A DNA stretch of 64,000 nucleotides from Rhodospirillaceae bacterium (lineage in GTDB: Bacteria; Pseudomonadota; Alphaproteobacteria; Dongiales; Dongiaceae), in NCBI GenBank assembly GCA_016712715.1, contig JADJQM010000002.1, positions 1,352,095 to 1,416,094 on the forward strand, written 5' to 3'. Both the position numbers and the translations under genes were made by a program. Shown piece after piece: positions 1-9,547 of this stretch. A model generated the notes under the pieces. That model saw only the letters and a list, made by a program, of their open reading frames with translations, was not told the DNA's origin and made no database searches. The stretch's first letter is position 1, and the number at the start of each line of letters is the position of its first letter.

Positions 1-1017
1 GACGAGCTGCTGCCGCGCGAAACCTTCCGCACCGGCGATCGTGTCCGCGCCATCATCTTCGACGTCCGCGAAGAACAGCGTGGCCCGCAGATTTTCCTCA
101 GCCGCACCCATCCCGATTTCATGGCGAAGCTGTTCGCCCAGGAAGTCCCGGAAGTCTATGACGGCATCATCGAGATCAAGTCGGTGGCCCGCGACCCTGG
201 CAGCCGCGCCAAGATCGCCGTCATGTCGAATGACAGCGGGATCGATCCCGTCGGCGCCTGCGTCGGTATGCGCGGCAGCCGCGTCCAGGCGGTCGTCCAG
301 GAGTTGCAGGGCGAAAAGATCGACATCATTCCCTGGAGCCAGGACCAGGCGACCTTCGTGGTCAATGCCCTGGCGCCGGCCGAAGTCTCCAAGGTCGTCA
401 TCGACGAGGATACCGGCCGCATTGAAGTGGTTGTGCCGGACGACCAGCTTAGTTTGGCGATCGGCCGTCGCGGCCAGAATGTGCGCCTCGCGTCCCAGCT
501 CACCGGTTTCGACATCGATATCCTGACCGACGCCCAGGAATCCGAACGCCGCCAGGAAGAGTTCAAGTCGCGCTCGCAGACCTTCATGGACGCCCTCGAC
601 GTCGACGACGTCATCGCCCATCTGCTGGTCACCGAAGGCTTTGCCTCGGTTGAGGAAGTGGCGTTTGTGCCGACCGAAGACCTTGCCGGCATCGAAGGTT
701 TCGATACCGACGTGGCGGGCGAGTTGAAGGCCCGCGCCCAGGCCTGGATCGAAGCTGAATCGGAGCGCTCGACGGTGAAACGCAAGGAACTGGGTGTCAC
801 CGACGAGGTCGCTGCCATCGACAAGCTGACCCCGCCGATGCTGGTGGCTCTGGGCGAAAAGGGTGTGAAGACCCTCGACGACCTCGCCGACCTCGCCGCC
901 GACGAGTTGGTCGATTCGAAGGACGGCATCCTCAAGGAATTCGACCTCACCGCCGACGATGCCAACGGCATCATCATGGCGGCGCGGGCCCATTGGTTCG
1001 ACGACGAGAAGAAGTAA
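1..1017 (+). CDS. nusA: Transcription termination/antitermination factor NusA (C-terminal part)
   Basis: The gene enters from the left edge, so its N-terminal domain and start are missing; 338 codons are visible. NusA binds RNA polymerase and nascent RNA and modulates pausing, termination and antitermination. The visible part begins in the end of the S1 domain (about residues 1-40). Two KH domains follow, with the GxxG-type loops GMRGSR and GRRGQN, so RNA binding looks intact. The C-terminus (about residues 190-335) carries the two acidic helix-hairpin-helix-like repeats common in proteobacterial NusA. It heads the conserved nusA-ylxR-infB order, with the next start 18 bp downstream, and is very probably cotranscribed with it. 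Confidence 0.97.
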   Translation, partial: DELLPRETFRTGDRVRAIIFDVREEQRGPQIFLSRTHPDFMAKLFAQEVPEVYDGIIEIKSVARDPGSRAKIAVMSNDSGIDPVGACVGMRGSRVQAVVQELQGEKIDIIPWSQDQATFVVNALAPAEVSKVVIDEDTGRIEVVVPDDQLSLAIGRRGQNVRLASQLTGFDIDILTDAQESERRQEEFKSRSQTFMDALDVDDVIAHLLVTEGFASVEEVAFVPTEDLAGIEGFDTDVAGELKARAQAWIEAESERSTVKRKELGVTDEVAAIDKLTPPMLVALGEKGVKTLDDLADLAADELVDSKDGILKEFDLTADDANGIIMAARAHWFDDEKK

Positions 1018-1035
1018 GGCGGAAAACGAGGCGCA

Positions 1036-1749
1036 ATGGATCGCAGCCATCACCAGGACCTGGCAGTCATGACCCCGCAACCGGACGAGACCCAACCGGC
1101 GGCGGTGGATATGGACGAGTCTGTTCCCGAGATGGGCGAAATGACCGGTCCGGCGCGCACCTGCATCGTGACTCGCGAGGTCCTCGACAAGAGCCAGATG
1201 ATCCGCTTCGTGGCTGGACCGACTGGTGATATTGTGCCGGACCTCAAGGGCGATCTGCCGGGCCGAGGCTTCTGGGTGACGGCGGATCGAAAGACCCTGG
1301 ACGAAGCGGTGCGGAAGCACATCTTTACCAAGGTTACCAAGGGCAAGGCCAAGGCGGATGCCGGTTTGGCGGACCGCGTGGCAGCCCTTCTTGAACGCCA
1401 GGTGCTGGATCAGCTGGGCCTGGCCAAGAAATCGGGCCATCTGGTCGCCGGCTTCGACAAGGTCGAGATCGCGCTTCGGTCCGGCAAGGTCAAACTGCTC
1501 CTGGAAGCCAGCGATGGCGCCGCCGAAGGGCGGGGCAAGCTGGCGCGACTGGCAGGTCCTGGGGTAGAGATATGGGCACCGCTCCCCTCGGAAGCGCTGG
1601 CGCCGGCCCTGGGCCGGCTGCATGCGGTCCATGTGGCGGTCAAGCCGGGCGGCATGGCCGATCGACTGAGTGTCACACTGCGGCGCCATGCTGGCTTCAT
1701 GCCGGCTGTGGGTTCCACGGGAGGTACCGCTGTGCCCGGGACACTTTAA
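1036..1749 (+). CDS. YlxR (DUF448) RNA-binding protein fused to an L7Ae-like domain
   Basis: This 237-residue protein lies between nusA and infB, the usual place for ylxR. Residues about 35-110 form the DUF448/YlxR fold, with the motifs TREVLDKSQMIRFV and LPGRGFW. Residues about 120-205 look like an L7Ae/YlxQ-type RNA-binding domain (LGLAKKSGHLVAGFDKVE). Firmicutes encode these two as separate neighbouring genes, ylxR and ylxQ; the fused form is common in alphaproteobacteria. The Bacillus YlxR family has been linked to RNase P RNA, but the role here is only inferred. ATG codons at 1069 and 1111 are alternative starts, because the first 35 residues are not conserved-looking. Confidence 0.88.
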   Translation: MDRSHHQDLAVMTPQPDETQPAAVDMDESVPEMGEMTGPARTCIVTREVLDKSQMIRFVAGPTGDIVPDLKGDLPGRGFWVTADRKTLDEAVRKHIFTKVTKGKAKADAGLADRVAALLERQVLDQLGLAKKSGHLVAGFDKVEIALRSGKVKLLLEASDGAAEGRGKLARLAGPGVEIWAPLPSEALAPALGRLHAVHVAVKPGGMADRLSVTLRRHAGFMPAVGSTGGTAVPGTL

Positions 1750-1827
1750 TGAGATTTGACGACGCCCCTTGTGGCGCAACCTGATGTCTACCTAACGACG
1801 TACTTTACGAACGGAAATACGCGCAGC

Positions 1828-4434
1828 ATGTCCAGTGATACCGATACGCCAACCCGCAAGCCGCTGAAGCTCTCTTCCTCGGGCACGCTCGAGTTGAAGA
1901 AGACGGTGGATGGCGGTCAGGTGCGCCAGAGCTTCCCGCATGGCCGCACGAAGACGGTCGCGGTCGAGGTGAAGAAGAAGCGCACCTATGCGACAGGTGC
2001 CGCTGCTGGCAAGCCTGCTGAAGTGGCGCCCGAGCCCGAGGTGAAAGCCCCGGTCGCACCGGCGCCCGTGGCCCCCGTGGTCGAGGTCGATACCAGGCCG
2101 CATCACACGCTGACCGATCAGGAACGGCAGAACCGCCTGAAGGTGCTCGAGCAGGCCAAGAAGGACGAAGACGTCCGCAAGGTCTCCGAGGCCGAGGAAG
2201 CGCGCAAGGTCTCCGAGCGCACCGATCGCGAGCGCGCCGAGCTCGATCGCCGCAAGCGCGAGGAAGAGGAACGCAAGGCCGCCGAGGACGCGGCCCGCAA
2301 GGCACGCGAGACCCCGGTCGAAGCGCCCAAGGCCAAGGTCGCCGTGGCGCCCGAGCCGGACGCCGCCGCGGCTGTCGCCGTGCCGGGTGCCGTGCCCCAT
2401 GTCGGGCGCATGCATCTTGCCAAGGCCGTCGCCAAGCAGGGCGAGGAAGAAAACGAAGAAGCGCGCCGCCGCACCACCGGCCATCGCGCCCCGGCGGCGA
2501 AGCCTGTCGCCGGCCGCGGCAAGGACGAGCCGCGCCGTCGCGCCGGCAAGCTTTCGGTGACCCAGGCGCTCGATGCCGATGGCGGCGAACGCCAACGCTC
2601 GCTGGCGGCCTTCCGTCGCCGCACCGAAAAGGAAAAGCGCGCCTTGATGATGGCCAACCAGCAGCAGACGAAAGTGCTGCGCGAGGTTGTGCTGCCAGAG
2701 GCGATCACGGTTCAGGAACTGGCCAATCGTATGGCCGAACGCGGCGCCGACGTCATCAAGGCGCTGATGAAAATGGGTGTAATGGCCACGATCAACCAGA
2801 CCATCGATGCCGATACGGCGGAACTGGTCATCAGCGAATTCGGCCACAAGGTCCGCCGCGTCTCGGCGGCCGATGTGGAACTCGGCCTCGACGGCGACGT
2901 CGATGCGACGGAAACGCTGGTACCGCGTCCCCCGGTCGTCACCATCATGGGCCATGTCGATCACGGCAAGACGTCGCTGCTTGACGCCCTGCGCCAGACC
3001 GATGTCGCCGCGCATGAAGCCGGCGGCATCACCCAGCATATCGGCGCCTATCAGGTGACCCTGCCCACGGGCAAGAAGATCACCTTCATCGATACGCCGG
3101 GCCATGCCGCGTTTACCGAAATGCGTGCCCGCGGCGCCAATGTGACCGACATCGTCGTCCTCGTTGTGGCGGCCGATGATGGCATCATGCCGCAGACGAT
3201 CGAGGCCATCCATCACGCGAAGGCCGCGAAGGTGCCGATCATCGTCGCCATCAACAAGATGGACAAGCCGGGTGCCGACGCCACGCGCGTGCGTCGCGAA
3301 TTGCTCAACCATGAGCTCGTCACCGAAGACATGGGCGGCGATGTGCTGTCGGTCGAAGTCTCGGCCAAGTCCAAGATGAATCTCGACAAGCTCGAGGAAA
3401 CCCTGCTGCTGCAGGCGGAAATCCTCGATTTGAAGTCGAACCCGGACCGCCAGGCCATGGGCGCCGTCGTCGAAGCCAAGGTCGAGCGCGGCCGCGGCAC
3501 GGTGGCGACACTCCTGGTGCAGAAGGGCACGCTCAAAGTGGGCGACATCTTCGTGGCCGGCGCCGAATGGGGCCGCGTCCGCGCGCTCCAGGACGATCGC
3601 GGCCGCACCATCGACAGTGCCGGTCCCGCAACCCCGGTCGAAGTGCTGGGTCTGCAGGGTACGCCGCTCGCCGGTGACGTCTTCGTCGTCGTCGATACCG
3701 AAGCCCGCGCCCGCGAAATCACCGAGTTCCGCCTGCATCGTCAGCGCGAACAGCTGGCGCTCACCGCCGGCCGCTCGACGCTGGAACAGATGTTCTCGCG
3801 CATCCAGGCCGGCGAAGCCAAGGAAGTGCCCGTGGTCATCAAGGCCGACGTGCAGGGTTCCGTGGAAGCCATCTCGGGCAGCTTGAAGCAGCTCGGCACC
3901 GACGAAGTGAAGGCGCGTATCCTTCACGCGGCGGTGGGCGGCATCAACGAAAGCGACATCACGCTGGCCCGTGCGTCCGGCGGCATGATCATCGGCTTCA
4001 ACGTGCGCGCCAATCCGCAGGCCCGCGAAATGGCCCGCCGCGACCATGTCGACATCCGTTACTACTCGATCATCTATAACGTGGTGGATGACATCAAGGC
4101 GGCGATGTCCGGCATGCTGGCGCCGACGCTCCGCGAGAAGTTCCTCGGCAATGCCGAGATCCGCGAAGTGTTCAACGTCACCAAGACCGGCAAGGTCGCC
4201 GGTTGCATGGTGACCGAGGGCATGGTCAAGCGCGGCGGCAAGGTCCGCCTGCTGCGCGACAACGTCGTCATCCACGAAGGTACGCTCAAAACCCTCCGCC
4301 GCTTCAAGGACGAAGTCCGCGAAGTCAAGGAAGGTTTCGAATGCGGCATGGCCTTCGAGAATTACGACAACATCAACAAGGGCGACATCATCGAATGCTT
4401 CGAGATGGAAGAAGTTGCGCGCGAACTCGCCTGA
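1828..4434 (+). CDS. infB: Translation initiation factor IF-2
   Basis: IF-2 is the GTPase that brings initiator tRNA to the 30S subunit and promotes subunit joining. The ATG at 1828 gives 868 residues and the family-typical opening [15 protein letters not shown]; an in-frame TTG 72 bp upstream is less likely. The N-terminal third is Lys/Glu/Ala-rich and highly charged, as in other alphaproteobacterial IF-2. The G domain starts near residue 372 with [10 protein letters not shown] (G1), then DTPGHAAF (G3), NKMD (G4) and SAKSK (G5), followed by the beta-barrel and C-terminal tRNA-binding domains. It sits in the nusA operon, 78 bp after ylxR. A 121-bp gap with a strong hairpin separates it from rbfA. 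Confidence 0.97.
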   Translation: MSSDTDTPTRKPLKLSSSGTLELKKTVDGGQVRQSFPHGRTKTVAVEVKKKRTYATGAAAGKPAEVAPEPEVKAPVAPAPVAPVVEVDTRPHHTLTDQERQNRLKVLEQAKKDEDVRKVSEAEEARKVSERTDRERAELDRRKREEEERKAAEDAARKARETPVEAPKAKVAVAPEPDAAAAVAVPGAVPHVGRMHLAKAVAKQGEEENEEARRRTTGHRAPAAKPVAGRGKDEPRRRAGKLSVTQALDADGGERQRSLAAFRRRTEKEKRALMMANQQQTKVLREVVLPEAITVQELANRMAERGADVIKALMKMGVMATINQTIDADTAELVISEFGHKVRRVSAADVELGLDGDVDATETLVPRPPVVTIMGHVDHGKTSLLDALRQTDVAAHEAGGITQHIGAYQVTLPTGKKITFIDTPGHAAFTEMRARGANVTDIVVLVVAADDGIMPQTIEAIHHAKAAKVPIIVAINKMDKPGADATRVRRELLNHELVTEDMGGDVLSVEVSAKSKMNLDKLEETLLLQAEILDLKSNPDRQAMGAVVEAKVERGRGTVATLLVQKGTLKVGDIFVAGAEWGRVRALQDDRGRTIDSAGPATPVEVLGLQGTPLAGDVFVVVDTEARAREITEFRLHRQREQLALTAGRSTLEQMFSRIQAGEAKEVPVVIKADVQGSVEAISGSLKQLGTDEVKARILHAAVGGINESDITLARASGGMIIGFNVRANPQAREMARRDHVDIRYYSIIYNVVDDIKAAMSGMLAPTLREKFLGNAEIREVFNVTKTGKVAGCMVTEGMVKRGGKVRLLRDNVVIHEGTLKTLRRFKDEVREVKEGFECGMAFENYDNINKGDIIECFEMEEVARELA

Positions 4435-4491
4435 GGCGAGACGCGGGCGGTTCACGCCAGAGCGACCTGTTGCGAATGCCAGTGTCATGAT

Positions 4492-4518
4492 CTCGCCGCC
4501 CCGGTTTGGGGCGGCGAG
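4492..4518 (+). terminator. Perfect 11-bp GC hairpin between infB and rbfA
   Basis: The stem CTCGCCGCCCC pairs perfectly with GGGGCGGCGAG around a GGTTT loop. Only a weak T stretch (CGTCATTT) follows, so it is not a textbook Rho-independent terminator. It could act as an attenuator, a processing site or a stabilising 3' end for the infB message, while still allowing read-through into rbfA. Confidence 0.5.
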
Positions 4519-4555
4519 CGTCATTTGAGGCGTCGGCAAGCGAAAGCGATCCAAG

Positions 4556-5045
4556 ATGCAAAAGCACAAGAACAAGAACGTCACTCCCCAGGCCGGCCAG
4601 CGGCAGCTGCGCATCGCGGAAGAAATCCGCCATGTGCTGGCGGGGGATCATTGCCGACAACAATCTCGCCGACCCCGATCTTGCCGGCCGCATGGTGACG
4701 GTGACGGTGGTGAAGATCAGCCCCGACCTGCGCAACGCCACCATCTTCATGGCGCCCTTCGGGGGCACCCAGGAACCGGGCGATGCCGAGAAGGTCGTGC
4801 GTGCGCTCAACCGTGCCGCCGGCTATTTCCGCGGCGAACTCGCGCGCCAGGTCGAGATGCGCGTCTCCCCGCAATTGCGCTTTAAGATCGATGACAGCTT
4901 CGAGGAAGCAAGCCGCATCGAGGCGCTGCTGCACGATCCCGTCGTCCGCGCCGACCTTGCCAAGGCTCGCGAAGAGGCGAAGGCCGCCAAGCTGAAGGAT
5001 GCGGAACCCAAGGTCGTTGTTCCGGGCGACGATTCAGCAGAATGA
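4556..5045 (+). pseudogene. rbfA: Ribosome-binding factor A, interrupted by a +1 frameshift
   Basis: RbfA binds the 30S subunit and helps 16S rRNA 5'-end maturation. The opening frame gives MQKHKNKNVTPQAGQRQLR followed by EEIRHVLAG. The remaining conserved sequence (IIADNNLADPDLAGR, then VKISPDLRNATIFMAPFGG) lies in the next frame. The frames meet at a run of five G at 4642-4646; removing one G restores an uninterrupted protein of 162 residues, normal for the family. The stop overlaps the truB start in an ATGA. Homopolymer sequence error is the simplest explanation, but a real mutation or a programmed shift cannot be excluded from sequence alone. Confidence 0.9.
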
Positions 5046-5968
5046 GCCGGCGCAAGAAGGGCCAGAAGGTCGATGGCTGGCTGATCCTCGACAAGCCGTT
5101 AGGCATGACCTCGACCCAGGCCGTCGCCGTCGTGCGGCGCATTTTCGATGCGCAGAAGGCGGGCCATGGCGGAACCCTCGATCCACTGGCGACCGGCATC
5201 CTGCCGATTGCGCTGGGCGAAGCCACCAAGACCGTGCCTTACGTCATGGACGGCACCAAGACCTATCGCTTTACCCTGAAATTCGGCGAGCAGCGCTCGA
5301 CCGACGATGCGGAAGGCGAGGTGATCGCCACGTCCGATGTCCGGCCAAGTGTCGCCGCGATCGACGCGGCCCTCCCGCATTTCATCGGCCTCATCGAGCA
5401 GGTGCCGCCCCAGTTTTCGGCCATCAAGGTGGGTGGCGAGCGCGCCTATGACCTGGCGCGCGACGGCGAAACGGTCGATCTGGCCCCGCGCCAGATCCGG
5501 ATCGACGAATTCCGCTTCATCGAATTCCAGAACCCCGACGAGGCGGTCTTTGAGGTCAAATCGGGAAAAGGCGCCTATATGCGGAGCCTGGCGCGCGATC
5601 TGGCTCTACATGTTGGGTCTGTCGGCCATATTTCCGCCCTCCGGCGACTATCTGTTGGGGGTTTCACGGAGGAAAGGGCGATTTCGCTGGACGCTCTCAA
5701 GTCATTGGGGCATATTCCGGCCGCTTTTGAGCATTTGTTGCCGATAGAGACCGCGCTGGACGACATCCCGGCACTGGCCTTATCGGCCACCGAGGCGATA
5801 CGCCTTCGGTCCGGGCAACCGGTTGGATTACTCCACCGCCAAGACCGCGATCGATTACGGGAGTTCACTCCCGGCGGCATGGTTTGCGCCATGTCGGAAG
5901 GCAAAATCGTGGCCCTCACCCGTTACGAGGGCGGCGAGCTCGTCCCGGTGCGCGTCATCAACCATTAG
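5042..5968 (+). CDS. truB: tRNA pseudouridine(55) synthase TruB
   Basis: TruB isomerises U55 in the T-loop of almost all elongator tRNAs. The 308-residue protein carries the catalytic motif [15 protein letters not shown] near residue 40, with the Asp of GTLDP as the catalytic residue. Further family motifs include [26 protein letters not shown], and [12 protein letters not shown] in the TruB signature region. The C-terminal stretch (about 240-308) is the short TruB C-terminal domain. It overlaps rbfA by 4 bp (ATGA) and lies 19 bp before rpsO, the usual rbfA-truB-rpsO order. Confidence 0.96.
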   Translation: MSRRKKGQKVDGWLILDKPLGMTSTQAVAVVRRIFDAQKAGHGGTLDPLATGILPIALGEATKTVPYVMDGTKTYRFTLKFGEQRSTDDAEGEVIATSDVRPSVAAIDAALPHFIGLIEQVPPQFSAIKVGGERAYDLARDGETVDLAPRQIRIDEFRFIEFQNPDEAVFEVKSGKGAYMRSLARDLALHVGSVGHISALRRLSVGGFTEERAISLDALKSLGHIPAAFEHLLPIETALDDIPALALSATEAIRLRSGQPVGLLHRQDRDRLREFTPGGMVCAMSEGKIVALTRYEGGELVPVRVINH

Positions 5969-5987
5969 GACCAGAAGGAGTAGGTCG

Positions 5988-6257
5988 ATGTCGATCACTG
6001 CCGAACGTAAGCAAGAAGTTCTCAAGGAATTTGCCAAGGCCGCCAACGATACCGGCTCGCCTGAAGTGCAGATCGCGCTCCTCACCGAGCGGATCAAGAA
6101 TCTGACCGAGCATCTGCAGAGCCACGACAAGGATTTCCATTCCCGTCGCGGTCTGCTGGTCATGGTCGGGCAGCGTCGCCGCTTGCTCGATTACTTGAAG
6201 AAGACCAGCAACCAGCGTTACCAGGAAATCCTGGCAAAGCTCGGCCTGCGCCGCTAA
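5988..6257 (+). CDS. rpsO: 30S ribosomal protein S15
   Basis: S15 is a primary binder of the 16S rRNA central domain. The 89-residue product (starting [17 protein letters not shown]) has the family's exact usual length and the motifs [15 protein letters not shown] and [12 protein letters not shown]. The ATG at 5988 is preceded by a strong Shine-Dalgarno, AGAAGGAG. It follows truB and precedes pnp, the conserved arrangement in which S15 and polynucleotide phosphorylase are expressed from linked messages. A hairpin lies immediately downstream. Confidence 0.97.
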   Translation: MSITAERKQEVLKEFAKAANDTGSPEVQIALLTERIKNLTEHLQSHDKDFHSRRGLLVMVGQRRRLLDYLKKTSNQRYQEILAKLGLRR

Positions 6258-6268
6258 ACCCATCGGGG

Positions 6269-6301
6269 ATCCCGCCCACGGCATTCAGTCATGGGCGGGA
6301 T
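6269..6301 (+). terminator. rpsO-pnp intergenic hairpin
   Basis: A perfect 10-bp inverted repeat, ATCCCGCCCA and TGGGCGGGAT, surrounds a 13-nt loop 11 bp after the rpsO stop. No T-tract follows, so termination would be partial. In E. coli the equivalent rpsO-pnp spacer holds a leaky terminator and RNase III/PNPase control sites. A similar role here is inferred from position. The remaining spacer to 6517 shows no ORF. Confidence 0.55.
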
Positions 6302-6517
6302 TGTCGTATTGGGGGAATTGCGTTTCTCCTCCATACGCGTCCCTTCCCAAACCGGCCGGCGCGGTTCATCGACCGCCGCGCTTCAGCCGCAACGAGCCGG
6401 GCCGACGCAAGCAACGCCTAAGTTCCATCGCGTTGCTTTCGCGGGTCCGGCATTCATCCGGTCGAGATGACTGGCTGCTGCCCCATTGGATGGGTGGAGC
6501 CTTGAAAGGACCATTAC

Positions 6518-8683
6518 ATGTTCAAGATCTATCGCAAGGAACTGATGTGGGGCGGGCGTAAGCTGACGCTCGAAACCGGCCGCATCGCGCGCCAGGCTGA
6601 CGGCGCGGTGCTCGCCACCTACGGCGAAACCGTCGTGATGTGCACCGCCGTCGGCGCCAAGCAGCCCAAGCCCGGCATCGACTTCTTCCCGCTCACCGTC
6701 AACTACCAGGAAAAGACCTTCGCCGCCGGCAAGATCCCCGGTGGTTTCTTCAAGCGCGAAGGCCGTCCGACCGAGAAGGAAGTGCTGACCAGCCGCCTGA
6801 TCGATCGCCCGATCCGTCCGCTGTTCCATTCGACCTATCGCAACGAGACCCAGGTCGTCTGCACGACCCTCTCCCATGATCTCGAAAACGATCCCGACAT
6901 CGTGGCGCTCATCGGCGCCTCGGCCGCCCTCACCATTTCCGGCATCCCCTTCTTGGGCCCGATCGGTGCGGCGCGCGTCGGCTATATCAACGGCGAATAC
7001 GTCATCAACCCGAAGCGCAGCGACTTGCCCGAATCGAAGCTCGACCTCGTGCTGGCCGGTACGTCGGAAGGCGTGCTGATGGTGGAATCGGAAGCCCAGG
7101 AGCTGTCCGAGGAAGTCATGCTGGGTGCCGTCAATTTCGGCTTCCAGAGCTTCCAGCCGGTGATCAACGCGATCATCGAACTGGCTGAGCAATGCGCCAA
7201 GGATCCGCGCGACTTGACGCCGCCGGACGCCGCTGCCGCCGAAGTCTACGACGCCCTGAACGCCCAGTTCGCGGCCAAGCTCACCACCGCCTATCAGGAA
7301 ACCGCCAAGCAGGCGCGTACCGACAAAGTGGCGGCTGTGAAGGACGAAGCCAAGAAAACGCTCGGCACCGACGACAAGAAGATTGAACTCGTTGGCAAGC
7401 AGTTCAAGGAGCTTGAGAAGAACATCGTTCGCGGCAACATCCTGAAAACGGGTCTCCGCATCGATGGTCGCGACACCAAGACGGTGCGCCCGATCACGGC
7501 CGAAGTCGGCATCCTGCCGCGCGCCCATGGTTCGGCGCTGTTCACCCGCGGCGAAACCCAGGCGCTGGTCGTGACCACGCTCGGCACCGGCGATGACGAG
7601 CAGATCATCGACGCGCTGGAAGGCGAATTCCGCGAGACCTTCATGCTGCACTACAACTTCCCGCCCTATTCGACCGGTGAAGCCGGCCGCATGGGCTCGC
7701 CCGGCCGCCGCGAAATCGGCCATGGCAAGCTCGCCTGGCGCGCCGTGCATCCGATGATGCCGAAGAAGGATGAGTTCCCCTACACCATCCGCGTGGTGTC
7801 CGAGATCACCGAATCCAACGGCTCCTCGTCGATGGCCTCGGTGTGCGGTTCCTCGCTCGCGATGATGGATGCCGGTGTGCCGTTGAAGCGCCCGGTCGCT
7901 GGTATCGCCATGGGCCTCATCAAGGAAAAGGACGGCTTTGCCGTTCTCTCCGACATCCTCGGCGACGAAGATCATCTCGGCGACATGGATTTCAAGGTGG
8001 CCGGTACCGACCAGGGCATCACTGCCCTGCAGATGGATATCAAGATCACCTCGATCACGGCCGAGATCATGCAGATCGCCCTCGGCCAGGCCAAGGATGG
8101 CCGGTTGCACATCCTCGGCGAGATGGCGAAGGCGATGACCGGTGCCCGTGACGGCGTCAACCAGAACGCCCCGCGCATCACCGTGATCAACATCCCGAAG
8201 GACAAGATCCGTGAAGTGATCGGCCAGGGCGGCAAGGTCATTCGCGAAATCTGCGAAGTCACCGGCGCCAAGATCGACATCGAAGACGACGGCACCATCA
8301 AGGTGGCGGCGGTCGATGCCAAGGCCGGCGAAGCGGCCATCAACTGGATCCGCGGCATCGTCGCCGAACCGGAAACCGGCGTGATCTATGACGGCAAGGT
8401 CGTGAAGCTGATGGATTTCGGCGCCTTCGTGAACTTTTTGGGTTCCAAGGACGGCCTCGTCCATATCAGCGAACTGGCCCCGCAGCGCGTCAAGCAGACC
8501 TCGGACGTGGTCGAAGTCGGCCAGGCCGTAAAGGTCAAGGTGCTGGGTATGGACGATCGCGGCAAGGTGAAGCTCTCGATGCGCGTCGTCGACCAGAAGA
8601 CCGGCGCCGACCTGTCGGAAGAGATGGCCAAGGCCGATGCCGAGCGTCGTGCCTCGCGCGGCTCCGAGCGCGTCGAACAGTGA
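6518..8683 (+). CDS. pnp: Polyribonucleotide nucleotidyltransferase (PNPase)
   Basis: PNPase degrades RNA 3' to 5' by phosphorolysis and is a core part of bacterial RNA turnover. The 721-residue protein has the normal layout: a first RNase PH-like domain (about 1-225), a helical linker, and the catalytic second RNase PH domain (about 310-540, with [22 protein letters not shown] and [16 protein letters not shown] motifs). A KH domain follows with GQGG at about residue 568, then an S1 domain (about 620-690). The start is preceded by TTGAAAGGA. The gene ends the translation cluster. Confidence 0.97.
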   Translation: MFKIYRKELMWGGRKLTLETGRIARQADGAVLATYGETVVMCTAVGAKQPKPGIDFFPLTVNYQEKTFAAGKIPGGFFKREGRPTEKEVLTSRLIDRPIRPLFHSTYRNETQVVCTTLSHDLENDPDIVALIGASAALTISGIPFLGPIGAARVGYINGEYVINPKRSDLPESKLDLVLAGTSEGVLMVESEAQELSEEVMLGAVNFGFQSFQPVINAIIELAEQCAKDPRDLTPPDAAAAEVYDALNAQFAAKLTTAYQETAKQARTDKVAAVKDEAKKTLGTDDKKIELVGKQFKELEKNIVRGNILKTGLRIDGRDTKTVRPITAEVGILPRAHGSALFTRGETQALVVTTLGTGDDEQIIDALEGEFRETFMLHYNFPPYSTGEAGRMGSPGRREIGHGKLAWRAVHPMMPKKDEFPYTIRVVSEITESNGSSSMASVCGSSLAMMDAGVPLKRPVAGIAMGLIKEKDGFAVLSDILGDEDHLGDMDFKVAGTDQGITALQMDIKITSITAEIMQIALGQAKDGRLHILGEMAKAMTGARDGVNQNAPRITVINIPKDKIREVIGQGGKVIREICEVTGAKIDIEDDGTIKVAAVDAKAGEAAINWIRGIVAEPETGVIYDGKVVKLMDFGAFVNFLGSKDGLVHISELAPQRVKQTSDVVEVGQAVKVKVLGMDDRGKVKLSMRVVDQKTGADLSEEMAKADAERRASRGSERVEQ

Positions 8684-8744
8684 AGATCTGGCGATGGCGG
8701 TCAAAAGCCGCCATCGCCGCCTTCGCTTCTGGTAGAATAACCCG

Positions 8745-9493
8745 ATGCCAATACCTTCGCTTTCCCTGCCACGGGTGATCGGCCATCGGGGCGCTGCGGA
8801 AGCCGCCCGGAAAACACCCTGGCGAGCTTCCGGGAAGCCAAGCGCCAGGGCGCCCTGTGGGTCGAATTCGATGCCAAGCTCTCGGCCGACGACCGCGCCT
8901 TTCTCCTCCATGACGACAATCTCGACCGCACCAGCAATGGCAAGGGTCCGGCGCGCGCCCTCACCTATGACGAGCTGCGCCAGCTCGATGCCGGCAGCTG
9001 GAAGGCAGGCGTCTTCGCCGGCGAGAAGATGCCGCTGCTGGCCGACGCCCTCAAATTCTTCGCCCAGGAAGATCTGCAGTTCAATCTCGAGCTGAAGCCC
9101 TGTCCCGGCCGCGCCCGCGACACCGCCAACATCATCCTCGACGAGCTGAAGCATCTCTGGCCGGCAGCCAAGCCCAGGCCCCTCATCTCCAGCTTCGTGC
9201 TGGAATGCCTCGAAATCGCCCGCGACCGGGCGCCCGATTACCCGCGTGGCCTGCTGCTCGAGGAGCATCCGGCCAATTGGCTGGACCTCGCCCGGAACCT
9301 GAAAGTCGCCACGGTCAATATCTGGGACCGCGACGCAATCCCCGACTGGATCAGCGAAATCAAGGCTGAAGGTTACGGTCTTCTGGTCTATACCGTTAAC
9401 GATGCCGCCCGCGCCAAGCAGTTGATCGACTGGGGCGTCGACGGCGTCTTTACCGATGCGCCGGCCCGCATCTTGGCGACCGTCGCACAATAG
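8745..9493 (+). pseudogene. Glycerophosphodiester phosphodiesterase family protein, frameshifted
   Basis: The family hydrolyses glycerophosphodiesters to sn-glycerol 3-phosphate and an alcohol. The first frame gives the N-terminal metal-site motif RVIGHRGAAEAA and then loses similarity. The next frame continues with NTLASFREAKRQGALWVEFD, LHDDNLDRTSNG, FNLELKP and VYTVNDAARAKQLIDWGVDG, which are typical GDPD motifs. The break is at the C-run 8806-8808: adding one C yields APENTLASF and a 249-residue protein of normal length. No signal peptide is visible, suggesting the cytoplasmic UgpQ-like type. One missing base explains everything. Confidence 0.86.
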
Positions 9494-9547
9494 CTATATA
9501 AGACAGAATGCTGGATCCGGGATGGGGCCAGCGAGCGGGAGGCTCGG

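Noticed and set aside
1792..4614. A 940-codon open frame on the minus strand opposite infB
   Set aside because: It is the antisense shadow of a high-GC gene, with low-complexity His/Arg/Gly/Asp-rich translation and no family motifs; infB is certain.
6383..9490. A 1035-codon open frame on the minus strand opposite pnp and the GDPD gene
   Set aside because: It is an antisense artefact of codon bias covering two recognisable plus-strand genes.
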